From positions 1 through 64,000 of the forward strand of contig CAZOZM010000005.1 in assembly GCA_964584255.1 (NCBI GenBank): 64,000 nucleotides of DNA, read 5' to 3'. Positions 42,137-50,694 of the stretch are shown one piece after another. The DNA comes from UBA3775 sp964584255 (GTDB lineage Bacteria > Bacillota > Clostridia > Lachnospirales > Lachnospiraceae). Position 1 is the stretch's first letter. Each line of letters begins with the position of its first letter. A program made the position numbers and the translations under genes. The notes under the pieces are model-generated. The model saw nothing but the letters and a program-made list of their open reading frames with translations. It was not told the origin of the DNA and made no database searches.

Positions 42137-44875
42137 TTAATTAAGATATCCTGATTCGAAATCCTCGACGTTCATCGGCTTGGCAAAGAGATAACCCTGT
42201 GCCTTTGTAAAGCCGCTTTCACAAAGGAGCTGTGCCTGTTCCTCAGTTTCCACACCTTCAAAAATAACGTCCCTGTGAATGGCTGAAATCATATCATACA
42301 GGGCTTTTACGAAATTCTTCTCTTTTTCGCTGTTTCCGATGTTTTTCCAGATATCCTTATCAACCTTTACGGAATCTACCGGAGCATTTAACAGGAAACC
42401 CAGGGACGAACCGCCCCTTCCAAAGGCATCCAGCGAAATTATAAATCCCTTTTCCCTTAAAGTCATTACCCTGTCACAGATATTATCCGTGTTGGCTGAC
42501 AGGATATTTTCCTTGATTTCTATTGCAAGATATTTGCTCTCCACGGAATACTGTTCCGCAAGTCTGTATATCTTTTCGTCAAAATCCTGGTATGTATTAT
42601 GTCTGTCAGAGAAATTTACCGATATTGGAAGAAGTCTTCTTCCGTTCTTCTGCCATTTTTTCAGTATCTGAAGCACTTTCGTGTAAATGCAGAAGTCCAA
42701 ATCCATTATTTTTCCGCTTTCTTCCAGAATAGGGATGAATTCGGAGGCATTCCTGTAAGTACCGTCATCTCTCTTCCAACGTGCCAAAGCCTCTGCTCCT
42801 ATAACTTCCCTGCTGTCAATTGAGAATTTAGGCTGAAGAAACACCTCTATCTTGCCATCCTTGATTGCATCCGCAATTTCTCCGACTACTGCCTGCTCAT
42901 AGGCCCTCTGCTCCTTAAGAGCCTGAGTAAATACACAGATATTTTTCAGCTTGTTTTTCTTTATCTGTTTTCTTGCCATATTGGCATTGTCAATTGCCTG
43001 AGTTATATCCTGCTGACCGCCCTTAATAAAATAGACACCCGCACTGATTCTGATATCTATTCCCGGATAAGTCTTAGACTGATGTTCTGAAAAAAGCTTT
43101 GCCCAGTTGTTGATTTTTCCCAAAACAGCCCTCTTATCATCTTCATTAAGATATACAAGGAAGAAATCCGAATGTGTTCTGCATCCGAAGCATTTTCTGC
43201 CTTTTCTGAGAAACATCTGAGCAAAATCCCTTAGAAGTCTGTCTCCTGCCGGATATCCGTATTTCTCATTTATGAAAGAAAAGTTGTTTATGTCCATATA
43301 AACGATGGCATGAATGGTTTTCATGTCGTCCGTTTTAAGAATCTCCTGAACACGTCCCCTGAATGCCGTACGGTTAAAAAGTCCGGTCAGACGGTCTGTC
43401 GAAGACAGTCTGTTTATAAGTATTCTGTCATCCTTATGTTCTTTCTGAATTCTTTTTTCCTCGTCGATTATAAGAATTCTTCCGTATATGTAACTGATTG
43501 TACCCTGTTCATCAACAACACAGTTGATTATTACCCTGCACCAGTTATAATTTTCACCGTCAATTTTTATACGATACTCGGCCGTACTTTTTCCACCAAC
43601 GGCAAGAGCCTGACTTGACTGCTTTTTATAGACCTCATAATCTTCCGGAAAAACGTAATTTCTCGCCTTGTTTTCAGCAATAAAGTGCTTTATCACATTG
43701 TCGGTAGACATGAACTTGCCGAATTTTACCGGTATTGTAAACCTGTCTTCCATCAGCTCATAATTGAACTGAACGTCATCAAGAACCTCATCTATCTGAC
43801 GGTATCTGTCCAACTGATACTTCATATTAAGTTCCGAATTGACTCTGTTGGTTATATTGGTTAAAACCAACACCGTAAGACCCGTTCCGTCTTCCGACTG
43901 GATGAGTCTTTTTGAACTGCAGTGAACCCACTGTGCATTACCTTCAAAGGTATTTATTCGTATATCCGTCTGGTACACCAGCTTCTCATCCGGAATGTTG
44001 AAAATTTTTAACGATCTTCTCAAATCGTCAGAAGCCACCAGATTATTGAAATTGTTGTTATGTATTACCGCGAACTGCTCTTTTGTATGACCGATCACCT
44101 CATAAAACGCCTCATTGGCATAATAAAGTTCCTTCACATCCTGCTCCGCCTTAAGTGTTTCATAAACGACAACACCTACCGGAATCATGTCCATCATTCC
44201 GGAAACGGTATGCTTTCTCAGCGCTTCGCCCGTAAGCTGGGTCATTACAATATCAAAACGACCGTCTTTCATCAGCTTTTTCTGTCTTCTTATGACACAG
44301 TGAATAGATATAAATTTACCATCACCGTTAGTTACACGAAATTCCGCACATACAAACATCTGTCGTCTGATTTTGTCCCGCAGAATTTCTCTGACTGCTT
44401 CCTCATCATCTTTCCAGACAAGCGAAAGAAACGAAACCTGTTCTCCCTCTTTAAAACCGAACATTTCCTCTGCCTTGCTGTCATATTCAACAATCGGAAA
44501 GTCCTCTTCATCTTTAATTACGCATGATATAAAATCCACCTGTCTTGCAATTCCCGAGAAATCATAACAGTTGCTTGACTTCGCAACACCCATCATTCCT
44601 TCAAGATATGCCATCAGTTTTTCATTGCCGGCAAAGGAATTAATTATAAGCTGTCTCGCCTGCTGGTTTCCCGAACATACAAGAAGACAGGATAAAAAAA
44701 TAGACCATGTAAGTGTATAGGCTCCTCGCTCGATTGAACTCACTGTCTGTCTTGTGATTCCTATAAGACTTCCGAATTCTTCCTGCGATGCCTTCATGGC
44801 CTTTCTGTAAGTAGTCATGTTCTTGGAGAACACCGTTAATAAAGTTTTCTTGTTTTCTTCCGTAAGATTAATCAT
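42137..44875 (-). CDS. XRE-HTH, PAS, degenerate GGDEF and EAL regulator
   Basis: A 912-residue protein. Residues 18-66 form a Cro/CI helix-turn-helix (SQEEFGSLIGITRQTVSSIERG). PAS-like domains occupy about 110-215, 225-345 and 375-475. A GGDEF fold at about 490-650 has HSDFF (568-572) instead of GGDEF, so cyclase activity is unlikely. The EAL domain (665-905) keeps EALARW (695-700) and EGVETEEQ, but DDFG is changed to DAFG (816-819), losing one metal-binding Asp. It may degrade c-di-GMP weakly, or bind it and control transcription. GGGAGA precedes the ATG. It is divergent from tadA. Confidence 0.9.
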   Translation of the reverse strand: MINLTEENKKTLLTVFSKNMTTYRKAMKASQEEFGSLIGITRQTVSSIERGAYTLTWSIFLSCLLVCSGNQQARQLIINSFAGNEKLMAYLEGMMGVAKSSNCYDFSGIARQVDFISCVIKDEEDFPIVEYDSKAEEMFGFKEGEQVSFLSLVWKDDEEAVREILRDKIRRQMFVCAEFRVTNGDGKFISIHCVIRRQKKLMKDGRFDIVMTQLTGEALRKHTVSGMMDMIPVGVVVYETLKAEQDVKELYYANEAFYEVIGHTKEQFAVIHNNNFNNLVASDDLRRSLKIFNIPDEKLVYQTDIRINTFEGNAQWVHCSSKRLIQSEDGTGLTVLVLTNITNRVNSELNMKYQLDRYRQIDEVLDDVQFNYELMEDRFTIPVKFGKFMSTDNVIKHFIAENKARNYVFPEDYEVYKKQSSQALAVGGKSTAEYRIKIDGENYNWCRVIINCVVDEQGTISYIYGRILIIDEEKRIQKEHKDDRILINRLSSTDRLTGLFNRTAFRGRVQEILKTDDMKTIHAIVYMDINNFSFINEKYGYPAGDRLLRDFAQMFLRKGRKCFGCRTHSDFFLVYLNEDDKRAVLGKINNWAKLFSEHQSKTYPGIDIRISAGVYFIKGGQQDITQAIDNANMARKQIKKNKLKNICVFTQALKEQRAYEQAVVGEIADAIKDGKIEVFLQPKFSIDSREVIGAEALARWKRDDGTYRNASEFIPILEESGKIMDLDFCIYTKVLQILKKWQKNGRRLLPISVNFSDRHNTYQDFDEKIYRLAEQYSVESKYLAIEIKENILSANTDNICDRVMTLREKGFIISLDAFGRGGSSLGFLLNAPVDSVKVDKDIWKNIGNSEKEKNFVKALYDMISAIHRDVIFEGVETEEQAQLLCESGFTKAQGYLFAKPMNVEDFESGYLN

Positions 44876-44940
44876 TATCTCCCCCGCACCGGCTTATGCA
44901 CGGCAACACCCCACATGCCGATGATATAATCACATTTTTT

Positions 44941-44993
44941 TAATTCTACTATCATATTTACAATTATTCAAGAAAAAGTGCGAAATTTTCGCA
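44941..44993. promoter_or_regulatory. Shared motif and palindrome between the EAL gene and tadA
   Basis: 44941-44961 matches the repeat at 14295-14315 at 17 of 21 positions. Just downstream, TGCGAAA-T-TTTCGCA (44979-44993) is a perfect 7-bp palindrome with a 1-nt centre, more like a protein-binding site than a terminator. Either could serve the divergent genes. Confidence 0.45.
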
Positions 44994-45030
44994 AAAAAAT
45001 GTAATAAAACTATGCAAAAATCCGTCTGCA

Positions 45031-45039
45031 TGCTATAAT
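45031..45039 (+). promoter_or_regulatory. Extended -10 promoter of tadA
   Basis: TGCTATAAT is a perfect extended -10 (TGNTATAAT), 39 bp before the tadA ATG. The -35 region (TATGCA) is weak. Confidence 0.65.
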
Positions 45040-45077
45040 TCGAATGTTGTAAAAAAAATCGCAAAGAGGTATTGACA

Positions 45078-45602
45078 ATGGCTGTATTAAGCAATGATGA
45101 CAAATTTATGAAAAAAGCTCTCATCCAGGCGAAGAAAGCATACAAGCTGGGTGAAGTTCCCATCGGATGTGTAATCGTAAAAGACGGAACCATCATTGCT
45201 TCCGGATACAACAGACGTACCATTGATGCCCAGACGCTTGCACATGCAGAACTTATTGCCATAAAAAAAGCCTGTAAACGGCTTGGCGACTGGCGTTTGG
45301 AAGGCTGTACAATGTATGTGACCCTTGAGCCCTGCCAAATGTGTGCAGGTGCCCTTGTTCAATCCCGAATTGACAGGGTATGCATCGGTGCCATGAATGC
45401 AAAAGCCGGCTGTGCAGGTTCCGTCATTAACCTGCTTAACATGTCCTCATTCAACCATCAGGTTGAAACGTGCTATGACATTCTCCAGCCGGAATGCAGC
45501 AGTCTTCTTACAAACTTCTTCAGGGAACTCAGAGAGAAAAAGTCAGTTTCCAGACAAAATAACCAAATACACCCTGACGCGGACGTGAACCGTCAAGCGT
45601 AA
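45078..45602 (+). CDS. tadA: tRNA-specific adenosine deaminase
   Basis: Deaminates A34 to inosine in tRNA-Arg. Zinc and catalytic residues are in LAHAELIAI and LEPCQMCAGAL; FNHQVE and the FFRELRE helix near the end are also typical. The ATG at 45078 has GAGG 8 nt upstream (174 residues); a TTG two codons earlier is too close to it. The last 19 or so residues are not conserved and are read antisense to the 3' end of the next gene, giving a 74-bp convergent overlap. Confidence 0.95.
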   Translation: MAVLSNDDKFMKKALIQAKKAYKLGEVPIGCVIVKDGTIIASGYNRRTIDAQTLAHAELIAIKKACKRLGDWRLEGCTMYVTLEPCQMCAGALVQSRIDRVCIGAMNAKAGCAGSVINLLNMSSFNHQVETCYDILQPECSSLLTNFFRELREKKSVSRQNNQIHPDADVNRQA

Positions 45603-46626
45603 CAAAATCATGAAATCCGTACATATCTGCCAACCTCTGCTCCTTGTCGGTCTTTAAACCGGGCACAAGCACAAGAAAAAGTATTCTTCCGGAATTGTCC
45701 TTTTTGGCAAGAAGAAGATGCTTATACCTGTAAAATCCATGCATCAGGAAACTGTTTTCTTTAAGTCCCGGCTCGTCCTCTGCAAGGGAATTAACATCAC
45801 CGACACCGATTCTGACACACCGGCTTACCCTTCCGTTCTCAAAAGGATTATATTCCGTCCTGAAGGCAAGCAGCCTCTCTGACTTAAGCACTATCGAATT
45901 ATCCGAATTACGTTCATTCTCTTTTCTTTTTACTTCAACAGCCGAATCTGCCCTTTGACGGCAGCAGTTTTCGCCCTTATATACATCTGTTCCTATCGTG
46001 GCACAGACTTCTTCATCCAGGCATTCTCCTTCCGATTTACCATCTTCTTTCCTAAAAGTAAGATTTCTACTATGGTTTTCCAAGAACACACCCGTTTCGT
46101 TTTTTCCCGGCTCAATTTTATTTTCCGTTTTTTTCACCGGCATTTCCGCATGCTCTCCTGTTTTTGACCCCTCTGCTTCTCTGCTTTTCTCAAAAATCTC
46201 TCTTTCTTCACCAAGCCCTTCCGTATTCTCCGTCTTTCCATCATCGATTATCTCGTAAAGCCTGCGTTCCGTCATTGTCATGTCTCCCGAAAGCGCCTTA
46301 ATATACCTTCCTTTTCCCATCACCATTACACCAATTGCTTCCGCAGTCATAATATTGATTTTCCTAAACCCGGTGAAATTCACATTCAGATTATAAACCG
46401 TAAGTATTTCCGACGGCATTATCCTGCCGACAAAAACCGCCTCACATTCTCCTTCCCAGGTTTCTCCGATTATGTAAACACTGCTTTCCGTCTTTTCCCA
46501 TCCCTGCAAAGAAAAAGCAAGCGAAAGATTCAGCCTGCCCGGACATGCCACAATTCGTGCATGTCCGACGCATTTGCCTCTTATTTCGCTTGCATACTCA
46601 TAAAAATATAATATTTTCTTTTTCAT
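45529..46626 (-). CDS. DUF6128-like Lachnospiraceae protein
   Basis: Uncharacterised protein of 365 residues. The N-terminal 120 residues (YFYEYASEIRGKCVGHARI) and the C-terminal 100 (FYRYKHLLLAKKD, ending GVFGYFVWKL) resemble a family seen in Lachnospiraceae that I recall as DUF6128. They are joined by a charged, Glu/Lys-rich linker. No signal peptide, membrane segment or enzyme motif is seen. Start at 46626 has GGAGG 5 nt upstream. Its 150-nt leader has a candidate structured RNA. Its end overlaps tadA tail to tail. Function unknown. Confidence 0.8.
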   Translation of the reverse strand: MKKKILYFYEYASEIRGKCVGHARIVACPGRLNLSLAFSLQGWEKTESSVYIIGETWEGECEAVFVGRIMPSEILTVYNLNVNFTGFRKINIMTAEAIGVMVMGKGRYIKALSGDMTMTERRLYEIIDDGKTENTEGLGEEREIFEKSREAEGSKTGEHAEMPVKKTENKIEPGKNETGVFLENHSRNLTFRKEDGKSEGECLDEEVCATIGTDVYKGENCCRQRADSAVEVKRKENERNSDNSIVLKSERLLAFRTEYNPFENGRVSRCVRIGVGDVNSLAEDEPGLKENSFLMHGFYRYKHLLLAKKDNSGRILFLVLVPGLKTDKEQRLADMYGFHDFVTLDGSRPRQGVFGYFVWKLTFSL

Positions 46627-46657
46627 TCTTCCTCCATTCACAGTCACGGACTGTTAT

Positions 46658-46762
46658 GCATATATTAGTTTCCGGGCGGCCACAGCCTGTCCGCCTTCTT
46701 ATACGAACCCTCTCCTCACCGCTTAAAAAGGGTGCAGGTTGTCATTCATCTAATATATATGC
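46658..46762 (-). promoter_or_regulatory. Candidate structured leader RNA of the DUF6128-like gene
   Basis: On the minus strand an AT-rich closing pair (46762-46750 with 46668-46658) encloses a possible ACCCT/AGGGT stem and a GGCGG/CCGCC stem, with CCTG and CAGG loop segments able to pair as a pseudoknot. The layout is riboswitch-like, but it matches no class I recognise. No promoter was assigned. Confidence 0.35.
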
Positions 46763-46776
46763 CGGAGGAATGAAAT

Positions 46777-48213
46777 TTATTCCTTCGATTCTTTTAAAAT
46801 TACGGCTCCCGGTTTTTCCGAGTACTGAACAGTATCAACCGGCAGATTTTTATCATCAAGTCGTGTTTCCGCCCAGGATTTAACAAGACCGTAAATTACC
46901 GCACATGTCGGGCTGGCAATAAGCATACCCACAATTCCGAACATACCGCCGCACACAAGACATGCAGTAAGTACATAGAACGGAGATAATCCGACACTCT
47001 TTCCTACTATCTTCGGATCAAGGTAGTTGCAGTCAAACTGCTGAAGCGCCACGATAAATACGGTAAAAACAACACCGTCAATCGGTCTCTCAAACAGCAG
47101 AAGAACAACACTTGGAATTCCGCCGATATAAGGTCCAAAGAAAGGTATAACATTTGTTACACCTACGATTACGCTTATGAGAACCCGGTTGTTCTCCATA
47201 GCCTCAAAACCGAACATTCCGAAAATAGCCATTCCGATAAAACACATGCATCCGATGATAATCGAATCAAGAATCTTTCCAAGTATGGCGCTCTTGAATA
47301 TTCTGTTTGTTCCGTTCATTATCTGAACAAAATTCTTTGCTCTTTCAGGTTTCATAATTGCAAAACTGAGCTTCTTCATCTGACCGATGTATCTCTCTTT
47401 TCCGCCAAGGAGATATACCGATACAATTACTCCGATTACTACGTTGTAAACAAGTTTAAATACAACTACCACCCAGTTATAAGCCGTACTGAGAATTGAA
47501 TCCACATAACCGGATACCATACCGGCTACATCAAAATTCTTAATTACATCATTAAGGTTAGGTATATTTTCCTCAATCCATTCATGTTTTTCAATGAATT
47601 TCATAACCTCACTGCTTATTCTGTCATAGTATCCCGGCACCTTTTCCACGAAAGAGGTAAGGCTTCGTGCAAATGCAGGAACTACTGATATGATTAAAAG
47701 TGTTACAAGTCCCACAACCGCAATCTCTGTGATTGCAATTGATATTCGTCTTATACCTTTTTTGTTTTCTATTGTCGTATTCTGATTTGTACAGTCAGGA
47801 ACATCATCACTCTTACCGTTTTTAACAAAGAATGCCGCTATCCATCTGCCGGCTTTTGACATACGTCCGGCAACCCCGGTCTTAGATTTCTTTTCATCGG
47901 CACCGCTTTTTCTGTTGAGCTGTTCAACCTTCTTTGCATGGTTGTCTCTGATTTTACACAACTTGTCCTCGATAAAAACAACCATCGGATTCATTATGTA
48001 TGCAAAGACAAAACCCACTACGATTGGCGATATTATTGAAACAAAAGAACCTGCTACCGCCCTAACCTTATCAAACTTGAAGAGACAGTAGTAGAACAGT
48101 ATACATGCTGCAATTACAAGGAAACTGGTAATTGCAATGTCTAAGTACTTTTCAAGATTATTCTTCCACGTTCTGTTTTCCTGTACAAAACCTTCTCTCT
48201 TTTCTTCTTCCAT
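46777..48213 (-). CDS. AI-2E family transporter
   Basis: Multi-pass membrane protein of the AI-2E/PerM exporter family (478 residues). Typical features are the early VGFVFAYIMNPMV segment, a long amphipathic region before the middle helices, and the C-terminal VTNVIPFFGPYIGGIPS motif. An unusual hydrophilic insert of about 80 residues, rich in Lys, lies near residues 85-165. The start at 48213 has GGAGG upstream. Known members export various small molecules or Na+/H+; the substrate here is unknown. Confidence 0.9.
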   Translation of the reverse strand: MEEEKREGFVQENRTWKNNLEKYLDIAITSFLVIAACILFYYCLFKFDKVRAVAGSFVSIISPIVVGFVFAYIMNPMVVFIEDKLCKIRDNHAKKVEQLNRKSGADEKKSKTGVAGRMSKAGRWIAAFFVKNGKSDDVPDCTNQNTTIENKKGIRRISIAITEIAVVGLVTLLIISVVPAFARSLTSFVEKVPGYYDRISSEVMKFIEKHEWIEENIPNLNDVIKNFDVAGMVSGYVDSILSTAYNWVVVVFKLVYNVVIGVIVSVYLLGGKERYIGQMKKLSFAIMKPERAKNFVQIMNGTNRIFKSAILGKILDSIIIGCMCFIGMAIFGMFGFEAMENNRVLISVIVGVTNVIPFFGPYIGGIPSVVLLLFERPIDGVVFTVFIVALQQFDCNYLDPKIVGKSVGLSPFYVLTACLVCGGMFGIVGMLIASPTCAVIYGLVKSWAETRLDDKNLPVDTVQYSEKPGAVILKESKE

Positions 48214-48236
48214 TTTACTCCTCCATTTCCGCACAC

Positions 48237-48265
48237 ATTATTTGTAAACAAGGGATTTTTGTCAA
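48237..48265 (-). promoter_or_regulatory. Promoter of the AI-2E gene
   Basis: TTGACA (48265-48260), 17 bp, AATAAT (48242-48237) on the minus strand. The -35 lies in the right arm of an imperfect inverted repeat (GGGATTT...AAATCCC, about 48252-48286), possibly the terminator of the preceding gene or an operator. Confidence 0.65.
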
Positions 48266-48319
48266 GTGCGCACAGACACAAATCCCAAATGTAAAAACTT
48301 CACGTTTAAGATTTTCACA

Positions 48320-48784
48320 CTATTCCTCATTAACTGCATCAGATTTTTTATAGTACATAAACAAAGCAATCCACATAAGCAGCATACATAGTATTCCGTG
48401 AATCAGACTTGTAAAATAGAACCCCCTCATCCCCTCAAAATCTGAAACAATGAAGCTCTTATAAACAAGTTTAAATGATTCTGCAAAACTAAGATGTACA
48501 CCATACCAGCCTTCACCAAAAGACTTATATACGTCAAGTGCATAACCGATGTGGTTGGAAATTATTCCGATTATAACAAGAATAAAACTTCCTGCGGCCA
48601 ACACTCCGTTTTTCATTTTACAATCTGCATATCTTACTACGGCAATCGCTCCAAATCCCATCAAAAGCCCCGCATATTCTCCGGCAACTCCCACGCTGTC
48701 GAGGAATATCCAAATAATGGCTCCCGGGAGTGCTCCTATCAGTATCCAGAGCGCCCAAAGTTTTTCAATTATCTCTTTTTTCAT
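48320..48784 (-). CDS. Small four-helix membrane protein, unknown function
   Basis: A 154-residue protein with about four hydrophobic segments (near 9-30, 38-55, 63-80 and 125-145) and a charged C-terminus. No family was recognised. The ATG overlaps the ksgA stop (ATGA), so it is translationally coupled to ksgA. Confidence 0.8.
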   Translation of the reverse strand: MKKEIIEKLWALWILIGALPGAIIWIFLDSVGVAGEYAGLLMGFGAIAVVRYADCKMKNGVLAAGSFILVIIGIISNHIGYALDVYKSFGEGWYGVHLSFAESFKLVYKSFIVSDFEGMRGFYFTSLIHGILCMLLMWIALFMYYKKSDAVNEE

Positions 48785-49662
48785 CAGTTCCCCCGTCCCG
48801 TCATCTCATAAAGCACGTCACTTAAGGCTGCAAAATCAGCAAGGGTAAGCTTTTCTCCCCTTATACCGACATCCATTCCCAGCTTTTCCAGGGCCGCTTC
48901 AACTTCTTCCTTCGTTATTGAAAGTTCTGCCGAATTTCTGATTCCGTTCACCAGCGTTTTTCTTCTCTGATTGAACGAAGCCCTTATAATGGCAAACATA
49001 AAAGCCTCATCCTTAGGATTTACCGGCTTTTCCTTGTGAAGTTTAAGTCTGATGACTGCACTGTCCACATTAGGTCTTGGCATAAAACAGTTCAAAGGAA
49101 CGTTTGCCGCAAGATAAGGCACTGCATAGTATGAAACCGCCAGACTCAGCGCGCCATAATCCTTGCTTCCGGGACCGGCCTGCATACGCATCGCCACTTC
49201 CTTCTGTACCATGACCGTTATGCTGGTAACCGGAGCATGCTTTTCGAGAATGCCCATAATAATCGGCGTTGTAATGTAATAAGGCAGATTTGCCACTACC
49301 TTAAGACTGTCGCATCCGGCTTCTCTGCAAATCTCCGCTATATCGAGTTTAAGTATGTCTTCATTTATTATTCTCACATTGTCATATGCCGCCAGAGTGT
49401 CATTCTCCAGTATCGGAATAAGATTTTTATCTATTTCCACGGCAATACACTGACGTGCATTTTCACAAAGATACTGCGTAAGAGTTCCTATTCCGGGACC
49501 GATTTCAAGAACCGTATCCTCTTTTGTGATCTCTGCCGCATCCACGATTTTTTCCAATACCCTGGTGTCTATAAGAAAGTTCTGCCCGAATTTCTTTTGA
49601 AAACTGAAGTTGTATTTATTAAGTATTGCTATCGTTTCCTTAGGGTTACCGAGTGTAGCCAA
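48784..49662 (-). CDS. ksgA: 16S rRNA dimethyladenosine transferase
   Basis: Dimethylates A1518 and A1519 of 16S rRNA. The N-terminal KKFGQNFLID, SAM-binding EIGPGIGTLTQYL, and catalytic NLPYYIT (NxPY) are present. I choose a TTG start at 49662, which has AGGAGG 6 nt upstream and gives the usual MATLGNPKETIAIL opening (292 residues). The ATG starts at 49701 and 49719 would overlap tatD and add unconserved residues. It is 31 bp after tatD. Confidence 0.94.
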   Translation of the reverse strand: MATLGNPKETIAILNKYNFSFQKKFGQNFLIDTRVLEKIVDAAEITKEDTVLEIGPGIGTLTQYLCENARQCIAVEIDKNLIPILENDTLAAYDNVRIINEDILKLDIAEICREAGCDSLKVVANLPYYITTPIIMGILEKHAPVTSITVMVQKEVAMRMQAGPGSKDYGALSLAVSYYAVPYLAANVPLNCFMPRPNVDSAVIRLKLHKEKPVNPKDEAFMFAIIRASFNQRRKTLVNGIRNSAELSITKEEVEAALEKLGMDVGIRGEKLTLADFAALSDVLYEMTGRGN

Positions 49663-49693
49663 ATTTTTCCTCCATTCGTCGGATTCACCGCCA

Positions 49694-50515
49694 TTATTCA
49701 TTATCAACGGACTCTTCATACGGATTGTTTATCTGATATAATCTGCATGAATTATCCCACGTTATTCTGCTTACTTCTTCCACATCCGTCTCTTTTATTT
49801 CTGCAATTTTTTCCAGAACATACAAAAGTTTGGATGAGTCATTTCTTTTTCCCCTGAACGGAACCGGTGTCAGATACGGACTGTCCGTTTCAAGAACAAT
49901 TCTTTCAAGCGGAATTTCCCTGACCGTTTCCACAAGTTTTTTTGAGTTTTTGAAGGTTACTACGCCTCCCACTCCCAGATAAAATCCCAGGTCAATATAT
50001 TCCTTTGCAATTTCCGGACTGTAACTGAAGCAGTGCATTACAGCCTTAATCTTTTTTCCGGCCTGCCTTAAATCTCCGGCAAAGTCCCTGAGAATTCTCA
50101 GAGTATCTTCGCAGGCATCCCTGCTGTGTATTATTATCGGCATGTCCAGCTCTTTTGCCAGCTCCAACTGTTTAAGAAATGCCTCTTTCTGAACATCCTC
50201 CGGACAATCATCCCAATAATAATCAAGACCGATTTCCCCGATTGCAACCACCTTTTTATCGGCACACATGTTCCTTAATTCACTTATTGCTTCCTCGTTG
50301 CATGAGGCTGCATATGTAGGGTGTATGCCGACCGCAGCATATATTTTTTCATTTTCCGACGCAAGAGCCATGCTTTTTCTGCTGGTTTCCATGTCAGAAC
50401 CCACGTTTACAATACATTCTACTCCTGTCGCATATATATTTTCGAGAACCTCGTCACGATCATCACTAAACTGCTCATCCTCATAATGAGCATGTGTTTC
50501 AAAAATCTTTTTCAC
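49694..50515 (-). CDS. tatD: TatD family metal-dependent deoxyribonuclease
   Basis: TIM-barrel metallo-hydrolase with FETHAHYED (HxH), GEIGLDYYWDD, PIIIHSRDA, VMHCFSY and LETDSPYLTP, all conserved. The start is probably GTG at 50515 (273 residues), 5 nt after GGAGG; the ATG at 50527 is part of that ribosome binding site region. TatD acts in DNA fragment degradation and repair. The gene order tatD-ksgA is common in Firmicutes. Confidence 0.94.
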   Translation of the reverse strand: MKKIFETHAHYEDEQFSDDRDEVLENIYATGVECIVNVGSDMETSRKSMALASENEKIYAAVGIHPTYAASCNEEAISELRNMCADKKVVAIGEIGLDYYWDDCPEDVQKEAFLKQLELAKELDMPIIIHSRDACEDTLRILRDFAGDLRQAGKKIKAVMHCFSYSPEIAKEYIDLGFYLGVGGVVTFKNSKKLVETVREIPLERIVLETDSPYLTPVPFRGKRNDSSKLLYVLEKIAEIKETDVEEVSRITWDNSCRLYQINNPYEESVDNE

Positions 50516-50694
50516 AAACTCCTCCATTTAAAGCTTATATGTCAAGTATAAAATATTTAATCGCGTTTTTCCACCCTATATTATAATTTTTATTTTTTAT
50601 TGATTTCCGGAAACTGTTCTATGGTATTTATCTTCCTGATATGATAAAATTTAAACATCCTTCAGGGATTTACACTTATTCGGAGGTATCAGAT

